Assembly: GCA_016550485.1 (NCBI GenBank)
Contig: JABXGV010000312.1
Span: 1-7,964, forward strand
DNA from: an archaeon
Lineage (GTDB): Archaea > Asgardarchaeota > Hermodarchaeia > Hermodarchaeales > Hermodarchaeaceae
Direction of reading: 5' to 3'
DNA length: 7,964 bases
Shown here: in pieces, positions 1 through 5,734 of the stretch
Layout: each line of letters begins with the position of its first letter
How positions within the stretch are numbered: position 1 is the first letter of the stretch
Position numbers and translations under genes: made by a program
Notes under the pieces: model-generated
Seen by the model: the letters and a program-made list of their open reading frames with translations, nothing else
Database searches by the model: none
What the model was told of the DNA's origin: nothing

Positions 1-420
1 ACCCCTGGTTTCCATCGATGAAACATCGGCGATAAGAGCGTCCCTGGGTGATCCTCTTATTTTCCCAGCTCGGTCCAAGATTCTAGCTGGGAGCAACCAC
101 TCCCACGAGGGTGCGACTCCATAGAAGATGCGTGAGGATGCTCCTGCAAGGTAGCCTGTCCATATGAAGACCTTCCGTTTCTGCACTTTATCCGAGACAA
201 AACCAGAGACTCCCTTGGAGATGTTAACGACCCAGTTGCCCACGCCATCGATAAGCCCAAGGAAGAAGGGGGTGAGTGGAGTGACTCCCATCAGAAGATA
301 CACAAAGCTCGGCCATATGGAATACACAATATCTGAACCTATATCGTTGAGAAAGGATGCTGTACCAAATGTAGCAATTACGCCAAGTTCAGAAGGGGGC
401 GTAGGGGAGTCGTCTGACAC
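1..420 (-). CDS. Major facilitator superfamily transporter, N-terminal 140 residues (partial)
   Basis: Translating the minus strand from the GTG at 420 gives 140 residues open to the window edge, so the C-terminal two thirds or more of the protein is missing. Membrane-type segments lie at about residues 13-55 and 84-102. Residues 73-85 (GFVSDKVQKRKVF) match MFS motif A, the loop between helices 2 and 3. Residues 116-131 (DRAGKIRGSPRDALIA) match a signature common in prokaryotic MFS permeases, usually DRxGKGIRxxPRDALIAD; here one glycine of the GKG is absent. An in-frame TGA lies two codons before the GTG and no ATG occurs before residue 44, so GTG is the only sensible start, although no strong ribosome site precedes it. 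The gene follows the corrinoid-activator gene by 66 nt on the same strand, so co-transcription is possible. The substrate cannot be told. Family assignment is firm; the start is moderately sure. Confidence 0.8.
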   Translation of the reverse strand, partial: MSDDSPTPPSELGVIATFGTASFLNDIGSDIVYSIWPSFVYLLMGVTPLTPFFLGLIDGVGNWVVNISKGVSGFVSDKVQKRKVFIWTGYLAGASSRIFYGVAPSWEWLLPARILDRAGKIRGSPRDALIADVSSMETRG

Positions 421-469
421 TGGTCTTCATCTAGCGTATTTTGTGTGCCGTTACACTGATACTAACTTA

Positions 470-477
470 CCTAAAAA
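470..477 (-). promoter_or_regulatory. Possible TATA-like box for the MFS gene
   Basis: On the minus strand this reads TTTTTAGG and is centred about 53 nt before the GTG at 420. The distance resembles that between the A/T box and the start codon of other genes in this window. It overlaps the short gap after the activator gene, so it could equally be a U-rich termination signal for that gene. A second A/T patch (CACAAAATAC, 436-445) is closer and would imply a nearly leaderless transcript. Confidence 0.25.
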
Positions 478-486
478 GAGCAGCTA

Positions 487-2343
487 TCAACCTAGAACTT
501 CCTTTGGGAGAAACAAGCTGGAAGTGTATGTTTGGTTGAAGTCTGGGTGTCGGGCAAGGTCAAGGAACTGAACTGATTTGGCAAGGCGGGTTGCTTGTAA
601 CCGGTGGGTGCGAGAGAGGAGAGCTAGACGGGCACCAGCTAGGGCTGCGTTGCCTACAAAGGTTACGCGTTTTATGGGCACTGGAGGGATGAGCCCTATG
701 CGTATCGCACTGGCTGGGTTAAGGTAGTTTCCAAAAGCCCCAGCAATGAACACCTTGTCAAGGTCGGAGGGCTTGAGCTGATGTTGGTCAAGAACAAGCT
801 TGTACCCAGTTTGGATTGCGGCCTTAGCGAGAATAAGCTGGCTAATATCATACTCAGATAAGGTAATTGGCGACTGGCTAACCTCAGTGTTCCCTCCTTC
901 AACAAGAACGAATCTCTTACCCCTCTGGTCATGTAGCAGTTTCGTCGTTGGGTGCTCGATGAAGCGGCCCTGAGGTGCGAGGAGCCCTACTTCAGCAAGT
1001 TGAGCTACTGCATCCACGACGCCAGACCCACAGATGCCGATTGCCGGTTTGGCATCAATGGTGTTGACCTCCACCTCTAGGGTATTTGGGTGAATCGTAA
1101 CTTGTTCAATTGCCCCAGAGACAGCCTTCATACCATGTTCTATTTGGGCTCCTTCGAAGGCGGGTCCAGCAGCACAAGAGCAGGCGGTTAACCGGTCGCG
1201 ATTCCCAAGCACGACCTCGCTGTTGGTGCCAATATCGATGAGGAGACTTATCTTTCGACTACGATGAATACGAGTAGCCAGAATGTCGGCAACGGCATCC
1301 GCTCCCACATACCCTGCGACACAGGGGAGAACGTGTACATTAGCCTGAGGAGGAAGCGAAAGAGTCAGTGCCTGGGATGAAACATCGAAGGGTCCGCGGG
1401 CAGGCGCAGTAAAGGGTCCATATCCCAGATGCTTAGTATCTAACCCAAGGAATAGACTGGTCATCACGGTGTTGCCTACCACAACGAGCTCATAGACATT
1501 GTCAAGGGCGATGGTGGCCTCTTTGGCTAAGCGAGCGAGTAGCAGGTTAATACTGTCCACGACAAGGTTCTGTAGTACGAGTCGGTTTGCTGGGTCGGTG
1601 GCAGCGAAGCTCAACCGGGACATGATATCCTCGCCATAACGGATCTGGGGATTCTCCAGTCCAGCCACTGCCAAGAGCTTCCCAGTAACCAAGGAGTGGA
1701 GGCTGGCTACAAGCTTGGAGGTGCCAATATCAAGAGCAACGCCAAACTGGTTATTCCGAGAATCCCCAGCAGCTACATCCAGTAGGATCCGCTTGTTCCA
1801 AAGGGTCACTGTAACATGACCAAAAGCAGCCCGTAAGCTTCCAGGTATTTTTCTCCTGACGTGCAATGGGATAATCCAATAACCTCTTTTTCCTCCATAG
1901 TATTGGTGGAGCTGTTCGATGAGACGTTCATCATCGGGAATTGGGCGAGCAGGGTCGACCGGTGGAACTGCAATAAAAACTGAGTGCACGGCTGGACGAA
2001 GAGTGATTGGGATCGTTATTCCTTCAACCTGCAATCTGCGCTGGGTACCTCGGCTTTCTGGAGGCACCATAACTTGAATATCAGTCTCACCAGTGATTAC
2101 AGTCTGACAGGCAAGCCTGTAGCCCATCTGTATCTCCTGTGCTGTAAGATGTTTTATCTCAGCCTGAGATGGAGGTGTGACAGCTGATTCAGGTGAGATT
2201 TGGAGACGGCACTTTCCACAGGTACCTTTCCCTCCACATTCCGACCGAACAGCAATTCCCACTCGTTGAGCTACCTTTAGGAGTGTTTCCCTGTTTTGGG
2301 CATTTGCTCGCCGTCCATCCGGTTCAAAGACCACCTTTACCAA
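487..2343 (-). CDS. RACE/RACo-type reductive activator of corrinoid proteins (2Fe-2S ferredoxin plus ASKHA ATPase, DUF4445 family)
   Basis: The 618-residue product has the domain order of RACo-like activators (COG3894). Residues 1-95 are a ferredoxin domain with C36, C42, C45 and C79 placed to hold a 2Fe-2S cluster. A linker and middle region follows, and an ASKHA ATPase occupies about 200 to the C-terminus. ATPase landmarks are GVALDIGTSK (201-210), LIDIGTNSEV (368-377), SCAAGPAFEGAQI (389-401), GICGSG (436-441) and FIAGAFGNYLNP (532-543). Known members use ATP to reduce inactive Co(II) corrinoid proteins to Co(I), serving CODH/ACS or methyltransferases. No corrinoid protein or methyltransferase is adjacent, so the partner is unknown. 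It lacks the extra C-terminal 4Fe-4S domain of methanogen RamA. The start is TTG, chosen because GGAG lies 10 nt upstream (2354-2357) and no ATG or GTG occurs in frame nearby upstream; GTG at codon 4 is an alternative. The length is normal for the family. Confidence 0.93.
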   Translation of the reverse strand: MVKVVFEPDGRRANAQNRETLLKVAQRVGIAVRSECGGKGTCGKCRLQISPESAVTPPSQAEIKHLTAQEIQMGYRLACQTVITGETDIQVMVPPESRGTQRRLQVEGITIPITLRPAVHSVFIAVPPVDPARPIPDDERLIEQLHQYYGGKRGYWIIPLHVRRKIPGSLRAAFGHVTVTLWNKRILLDVAAGDSRNNQFGVALDIGTSKLVASLHSLVTGKLLAVAGLENPQIRYGEDIMSRLSFAATDPANRLVLQNLVVDSINLLLARLAKEATIALDNVYELVVVGNTVMTSLFLGLDTKHLGYGPFTAPARGPFDVSSQALTLSLPPQANVHVLPCVAGYVGADAVADILATRIHRSRKISLLIDIGTNSEVVLGNRDRLTACSCAAGPAFEGAQIEHGMKAVSGAIEQVTIHPNTLEVEVNTIDAKPAIGICGSGVVDAVAQLAEVGLLAPQGRFIEHPTTKLLHDQRGKRFVLVEGGNTEVSQSPITLSEYDISQLILAKAAIQTGYKLVLDQHQLKPSDLDKVFIAGAFGNYLNPASAIRIGLIPPVPIKRVTFVGNAALAGARLALLSRTHRLQATRLAKSVQFLDLARHPDFNQTYTSSLFLPKEVLG

Positions 2344-2390
2344 GATTCCTGAACTCCTATAAACACATGTAAAATCTAGTCCAGTTTCTC

Positions 2391-2398
2391 TATTATTT
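2391..2398 (-). promoter_or_regulatory. Possible TATA-like box for the corrinoid-activator gene
   Basis: The minus strand reads AAATAATA here, centred about 51 nt upstream of the TTG start, matching the box-to-start distance of the plus-strand array genes. A transcript starting about 25 nt downstream of it would have a leader of about 25 nt containing the GGAG ribosome site. A second A/T patch (TTTATAGG) about 20 nt from the start is an alternative only for a leaderless message. Confidence 0.35.
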
Positions 2399-2695
2399 GG
2401 GAGTGTTTATGCATTAATGTCAAGGTGTCTAATAAGAATTCACAGTCTGGCTAGCATGAGACGAGACAGTGCTATCCGACGATCCTTCTTCACAAGTACC
2501 TGAAGCCTGTCCAAATTGCTATCGTAAAGATTCTGTAATCCTAAGAAAGGAGCCCCTCCCACGAGGTCACAGAATACTAAGAAGGTGCAACTGCGGTGTA
2601 CAAACTTGGACTTACGAGTCGAAGTATAATCCCGGTCCTTAGAGATACTAGGTTAACCCTGCCAAGACCCTTAACAAATAGGATTCGGATTTCGG

Positions 2696-2702
2696 AAAAA
2701 AA
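2696..2702 (-). terminator. Oligo-T termination signal after the four-cysteine gene
   Basis: The minus strand carries seven T residues about 30 nt after the stop codon of the small gene ending at 2733. Archaeal RNA polymerase commonly terminates at short oligo-T runs without a hairpin, and I see no clear stem before it. Position and length are suggestive only. Confidence 0.35.
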
Positions 2703-2732
2703 TGGGTGTACAGGTTCGGTGGCGAGTCTGTA

Positions 2733-2921
2733 CTAGGTTTTCTTCCGGGTTTGACTAAAGCCAAAGCAGGCAGACTTGTCGGACAAGAGAAGATAGTGCT
2801 TGTCACCCTCCTTGGCAAAGGGGTTTGTAGCTCCACATGTGCCTTGCTTTCTTTGATAATGTTTACAGTCCAGACAAATACTCTTAATGGACATCTGATC
2901 TGGGAGAAGTTTCCTAGACAT
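2733..2921 (-). CDS. Small four-cysteine protein, probably metal-binding, function unknown
   Basis: The 62-residue product has cysteines at 16, 19, 29 and 52 (C-x2-C-x9-C-x22-C), with aromatic residues beside them (CKHY, CFGF). This spacing would suit a zinc-ribbon or small iron-sulphur fold. The C-terminus is basic (QTRKKT). I do not recognise the family. The reading frame is preferred over a longer overlapping minus frame (3043-2648) because GGAGG (2931-2935) lies 9 nt before this ATG, and because the other frame gives an unconvincing Pro/Ser-rich product. A second in-frame ATG at codon 10 is a less likely start, since the ribosome site fits the first. It is transcribed divergently from the CinA-type gene and lies upstream of the corrinoid activator on the same strand, but 389 nt and a T-run separate them, so a shared operon is doubtful. 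Confidence 0.62.
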   Translation of the reverse strand: MSRKLLPDQMSIKSICLDCKHYQRKQGTCGATNPFAKEGDKHYLLLSDKSACFGFSQTRKKT

Positions 2922-2930
2922 AACTTGTAG

Positions 2931-2935
2931 CCTCC
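2931..2935 (-). promoter_or_regulatory. GGAGG ribosome binding site of the four-cysteine gene
   Basis: A perfect GGAGG on the minus strand ends 9 nt before the ATG at 2921. It is the main reason for choosing this short frame over the longer overlapping frame on the same strand. Confidence 0.6.
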
Positions 2936-2985
2936 AACATGAATCATCAGATTGGGGTTTTTACAGGAATTGAGGTGATGGTAAA

Positions 2986-3021
2986 GGCTAAAAACCCTTT
3001 CGATTGAGGAGATTTTTAGCC
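2986..3021. promoter_or_regulatory. Divergent promoter region with a 9-bp inverted repeat
   Basis: GGCTAAAAA (2986-2994) and TTTTTAGCC (3013-3021) form a perfect 9-bp inverted repeat separated by 18 nt. Read outward, each arm gives TTTTTAGCC toward its own gene: the right arm is about 46 nt before the CinA-type ATG, the left arm about 70 nt before the four-cysteine ATG. They may be paired TATA-like boxes of a divergent promoter, or half-sites of a regulator. For the minus gene a closer box (TTTTTAC as read on the plus strand, 2958-2964) is an alternative. Confidence 0.4.
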
Positions 3022-3061
3022 AGTCAGGCATGATTAGTAGCAAACCTAGGAAGAAGACAAC

Positions 3062-3577
3062 ATGTCAACATCTCCTGATTCTGAGAGTGAGTTATTTCTT
3101 GAAGCGGTTCAGCTAGCTGCCAATGTTGGTAGTGTCCTGCGGGGGCGTCAGCTTACCATCGCTGTTGCTGAATCTTGTACCGGTGGTCTCATAGGACACC
3201 TCTTCACCCAAACCCCCGGGAGTTCAGAATATTTTGTAGGTGGCATCATAGCGTATGCTAATTCGGTGAAACAATCACTCCTTGATGTACCGGAGGCTAC
3301 CCTCGACCAATACGGGGCGGTGAGCGAGCCCACAGTACTCATCATGGCTCAGATTGTCCGTCAGGTCTTCGCGGCCGATATAGGACTCGCCACTTCAGGA
3401 ATAGCTGGACCCACAGGAGCAAGACCCGAAAAACCCGTTGGACTGGTCTACATCGCAATAGCGCAATATCCAGACCAACCCATTACACGCAGCCACCAAT
3501 TTGACGGCACACGCACCGAGAATAAACTCCATTTTGCCATGGCTGCTCTTCAACTCATCCTAGACAATTTCATCTAG
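3062..3577 (+). CDS. pncC: CinA C-terminal domain protein, PncC-type nicotinamide-nucleotide amidase
   Basis: The 171-residue product is a stand-alone CinA C-terminal domain without the N-terminal molybdopterin-binding-like domain found in full CinA. Family landmarks are AESCTGG (36-42), GGIIAYANSVKQSLLDV (60-76), GAVSEPT (85-91), TSGIAGPTG (111-119), PVGLVYIA (125-132) and TENK (152-155). Members hydrolyse nicotinamide mononucleotide to nicotinic acid mononucleotide and ammonia, recycling NMN back to NAD synthesis in the cytoplasm. S38 of the ESCTGG motif and K70 are likely active-site residues by family comparison, and both are present. The length is typical. The ATG start has only a weak AGG-type site about 11 nt upstream (3048-3050). 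The gene is divergent from the four-cysteine gene, and its stop lies 24 nt before the promoter box of the first array gene. No other NAD gene is visible nearby. Family assignment is firm; activity is inferred. Confidence 0.92.
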   Translation: MSTSPDSESELFLEAVQLAANVGSVLRGRQLTIAVAESCTGGLIGHLFTQTPGSSEYFVGGIIAYANSVKQSLLDVPEATLDQYGAVSEPTVLIMAQIVRQVFAADIGLATSGIAGPTGARPEKPVGLVYIAIAQYPDQPITRSHQFDGTRTENKLHFAMAALQLILDNFI

Positions 3578-3601
3578 TCGACTTGGTTCACAAGTATAAC
3601 A

Positions 3602-3610
3602 TTTATAATA
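3602..3610 (+). promoter_or_regulatory. TATA-like box of array gene 1
   Basis: TTTATAATA is centred about 47 nt before the ATG at 3652. Boxes at nearly the same distance precede all five array genes. This geometry puts the likely transcript start near 3630, at the upstream GTG (3628), which argues against that GTG as the start codon. Confidence 0.5.
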
Positions 3611-3651
3611 ACTGACATGATACGCTGGTGAAATATCTGTCGAGGGATTGG

Positions 3652-4401
3652 ATGAACCAACGACAATTATTGTTAGGCCTTGTAATAACGGTGATGGTGA
3701 CGGGTTTTTTGCCACCGAGTACCGTTACCGCCCAAGCAGGTTTCCCAGTGGGGCTAACCACCGAATACGAAGTGAAAACTACCATCGGCTATTATTATAG
3801 TTCCTATGAATACCATCAATTCTACGAGGTTTTAGGCTGGGCGCCCTATGCCGAGCCAGGAACACTCCAAGTCAAAACATATGATGACTTCGGCTACGAT
3901 CCCGACCAATTAATCTACTTTAACATCTCATCATGGAAATACACGAATCCCTTTGGCGAGGAATATTCCACGTTTGTATTTCCCCGCCTTTGGGTCGTGT
4001 TGACAACGCTGGTCCATGGTGGAACCGTAGAACACAACTATACTACCGGTGATCCCTGGGAGTTCAACGTGACAGTCAATGTTCCGGTAACTGTCCCTGC
4101 GGGTACCTTCAACTGTTGGCTCCTCTCACGAAACCACACTCATGGCGATGATAGCGAAGCCATGAATCTCTACTACGAAACCAGTGTTGGGCTCTTGGTC
4201 AAAGTAAGCTTTTATGAAAATGATTACCCTGGTACAAGTAGCGACGACTACTATACTTGGGATTTAGTGAACAGTAACTTTGGCGGGGCTATCCCCCTAA
4301 GCTCTCCTACTACACTAATACTCATCGGTGGAGCAGTTGCCGTCATTGTAGTAGTGGTATTAGTTGCAGTATTCCTACTTAGAAAATGGAGGACTCGCTG
4401 A
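3652..4401 (+). CDS. Array gene 1: secreted, C-terminally membrane-anchored surface protein, function unknown
   Basis: The product is 249 residues from the ATG at 3652. That start is chosen because GAGGGA (3642-3647), the ribosome site shared by all array genes, lies just before it, and because MNQRQLLLGL then aligns with the MRKQT starts of its paralogues. An in-frame GTG at 3628 would add 8 residues but has no such site. Residues 1-29 form a signal segment ending AQA. The external domain (about 30-220) is rich in Tyr, Asp and Glu and carries FPVGL (31-35), VPAGTFNC (148-155) and YYETSVGLLVK (174-184). A hydrophobic helix (about 221-243) is followed by the tail RKWRTR, so the bulk should face outside. 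It has several NxS/T sites, possible archaeal N-glycosylation sites. It is the most diverged of the five copies. I recall similar archaeal proteins being labelled 'choice-of-anchor' proteins in automated annotation, but cannot verify this. Confidence 0.82.
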   Translation: MNQRQLLLGLVITVMVTGFLPPSTVTAQAGFPVGLTTEYEVKTTIGYYYSSYEYHQFYEVLGWAPYAEPGTLQVKTYDDFGYDPDQLIYFNISSWKYTNPFGEEYSTFVFPRLWVVLTTLVHGGTVEHNYTTGDPWEFNVTVNVPVTVPAGTFNCWLLSRNHTHGDDSEAMNLYYETSVGLLVKVSFYENDYPGTSSDDYYTWDLVNSNFGGAIPLSSPTTLILIGGAVAVIVVVVLVAVFLLRKWRTR

Positions 4402-4672
4402 AGAAGCAATCCTGACTAGGAAAACCAGCCATCATACGTAGTTTGACAATTTACACCAAATAGGTCGTGGAGAAAATGGATAGCTGCTCGGCAATCTGGG
4501 CAGTTATTCCCCCTCCTCGACTAGTAACTAGGACATGACCTGATGTTTGTAGAATGGGCTATCCAGTTTCAGCTTCTTCTTACTGAACATGCAGTCTAAA
4601 ACCAGGTAGGAGATATTCACATTTTAGGCGTATCTTGTTTTTCCTTGCCAATCCGAAACCCTATACATTAAT
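4402..4672. other. Spacer between array genes 1 and 2, no gene seen
   Basis: About 270 nt hold no reading frame with a credible start and no hairpin like those after array genes 3 and 4. There is a C-rich stretch near 4511 (CCCCCTCCTC), resembling the C-rich tract before the T-run of those terminators, but no T-run follows. A small palindrome, CTAGTAACTAG, follows it. The right end carries the probable promoter of gene 2. Confidence 0.45.
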
Positions 4673-4673
4673 A
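4667..4673 (+). promoter_or_regulatory. TATA-like box of array gene 2
   Basis: ATTAATA here matches the identical ATTAATA boxes before array genes 4 and 5, where it is also followed by a similar AAAC-containing leader. It lies about 51 nt before the ATT at 4721. The ATG at 4673 overlaps the end of the box, so that ATG should lie upstream of the transcript start. Confidence 0.5.
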
Positions 4674-5575
4674 TGAAACCTAGTAACAATTACCTGCTAC
4701 AACTTGCAGAGGGAACTACAATTAGAAAACAGACAGTATTAATTATGGGTCTAGCTGTGTTGATGACGCTGTTCTTCCTGGCAGCACCTGACACAGCTAG
4801 AGGCCAAGCCGTCTTTCCCATTGGGCTACACCTAGAATACCATGTGGAACAGGAAACCTACTATGGTTCATCCGAAATGGATCGAGAATTTGAGGTCATA
4901 CAATGGGCCCCAGAAGTAGGTCCAAACATCCTAGAAGCCGAGATCCGACTCGACGGCTATGAAACAACTGTTTACTTCGATGCGGGAACTTGGGAAACAT
5001 ACACTGAGGAAGGAGACGACACCGGGACGTACCTCGCCCCGCCCTATTGGATGACGACTTCCACCATGGTCGTGGGAGCAGAAATCGAAATCGATGTTAT
5101 GTCAAGCTATGACATTGAATATATCGTTCAAGGGGACACCATGGTGACCGTGCCCGCGGGTACCTTCATGTGCAAACACCTACGCTATGAAGATGATATT
5201 TACGGGCTGGAAATTGATAGCAATATCTACTATGAGATAAACTTGGGGATAATGGTTAAGATACACGAAATAATGCCAGATTATGACATGACCTTCGATT
5301 GTGAACTAACCGAGAGCAATATGAGTAATTACTTGATTCTGGGAATGTCCCCACTGTTCCTATTTGGCAGCATCGCAGGAATAGTCATCCTCGTCGTAGT
5401 CATTGTGGTCATTGTTCTGGTCGTCCGAAAACTTCGCTCTAGAGGAGGACCATCGCCCACCATTGGTCCCAGTCCCACACGGGTTAAAATCCCCGCTTCG
5501 TTCTGCGGAAACTGTGGGGCACACCTGAAGGGCAAACGCGTCTGTAGTCGATGCGGCACCGCGGTCGAGGACTGA
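4673..5575 (+). CDS. Array gene 2: anchored surface protein with a cytoplasmic zinc-ribbon tail
   Basis: The bounds use the first canonical ATG (300 residues), but the true start is probably the ATT at 4721 (284 residues). The ATT sits 6 nt after the array-type GAGGGA and aligns exactly with the ATG of the paralogues (ATT AGA AAA CAG ACA against ATG AGA AAA CAA ACA). Numbering from 4673, the signal segment is about 17-46, the external acidic domain about 47-225 with FPIGL (48-52), VPAGTFMC (160-167) and YYEINLGIMVK (186-196), and the membrane helix about 228-251. A basic RKLRSR then leads to a Pro/Ser linker and a zinc ribbon with C278, C281, C291 and C294 (CGNCG, CSRCG). None of the other three complete copies has this tail. 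By the positive-inside rule the ribbon is cytoplasmic, giving the layout of a receptor or of a scaffold contacting cytoplasmic partners. That role is inference; no enzymatic motif is seen. Confidence 0.83.
   Translation: MKPSNNYLLQLAEGTTIRKQTVLIMGLAVLMTLFFLAAPDTARGQAVFPIGLHLEYHVEQETYYGSSEMDREFEVIQWAPEVGPNILEAEIRLDGYETTVYFDAGTWETYTEEGDDTGTYLAPPYWMTTSTMVVGAEIEIDVMSSYDIEYIVQGDTMVTVPAGTFMCKHLRYEDDIYGLEIDSNIYYEINLGIMVKIHEIMPDYDMTFDCELTESNMSNYLILGMSPLFLFGSIAGIVILVVVIVVIVLVVRKLRSRGGPSPTIGPSPTRVKIPASFCGNCGAHLKGKRVCSRCGTAVED
4709..4714 (+). promoter_or_regulatory. GAGGGA ribosome site preceding an ATT codon
   Basis: The same hexamer precedes the starts of the other four array genes by 4-8 nt. Here it lies 6 nt before ATT at 4721 and inside the frame opened at 4673, so it argues for initiation at the ATT. 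Confidence 0.5.
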
Positions 5576-5681
5576 AGCAGCAAAAACCACTCCCAATACT
5601 CCTCAAGACAAAGGATTGGCCATGCTTCACAACTACTTAGCCTGCCATTCCCCTTACTCAACACCAAAGTCACCCCAATGC

Positions 5682-5691
5682 TTATTATAAA
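5682..5691 (+). promoter_or_regulatory. TATA-like box of array gene 3
   Basis: TTATTATAAA is the strongest archaeal-type TATA box in the window, centred about 49 nt before the ATG at 5735. It differs in sequence from the ATTAATA boxes of genes 2, 4 and 5 but keeps the same distance. Confidence 0.55.
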
Positions 5692-5734
5692 GGTGTGCCA
5701 TGTACCCTCCACACTCATTTGAGGGAGTGCAAAA

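Larger units (their letters stand above)
2344..2732. other. Intergenic region of 389 nt with no convincing gene
   Basis: This gap separates the four-cysteine gene from the activator gene, both on the minus strand. It holds the probable activator promoter at its left end and a seven-T run for the upstream gene at its right end. I see no tRNA-like arms with a T-loop consensus, no CRISPR-like repeat and no array-type hairpin. One minus-strand frame (2652-2440) is open for 70 codons but lacks a plausible start with a ribosome site, so I do not call it a gene; it could be a decayed fragment. Confidence 0.5.

Noticed and set aside
164..571. Plus-strand frame of 135 residues at the left edge
   Set aside because: It lies opposite the MFS coding sequence and the end of the activator gene, both of which have clear family motifs; it is an antisense shadow.
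2570..2650. tRNA-like look of a stretch containing ACTTACGAGTCG and AATCCCGG
   Set aside because: There is no T-loop consensus (GTTCGAAT), no acceptor pairing and no anticodon arm that closes.
2440..2652. Minus-strand frame open for 70 codons, with a protein-like C-terminal half
   Set aside because: It has no ATG except four codons before the stop, no ribosome site at the internal GTG or TTG codons, and I recognise no motif. An open stretch of this length is not rare by chance in a gap of this size. It might be a decayed gene end, but the sequence alone cannot support that.
2648..3043. Minus-strand frame of 131 residues overlapping the four-cysteine gene
   Set aside because: The product is rich in Pro and Ser without recognisable motifs, and the overlapping 62-residue frame has both a GGAGG site and ordered cysteines.
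3628..3651. GTG start adding eight residues to array gene 1
   Set aside because: No ribosome site precedes it, it falls where the transcript should start, and the downstream ATG has the array-type GAGGGA and aligns with the paralogues.
4474..4520. Possible terminator after array gene 1 (C-rich tract with a weak upstream stem)
   Set aside because: The stem is only about five pairs with a wobble and no T-run follows, unlike the clear terminators after genes 3 and 4.
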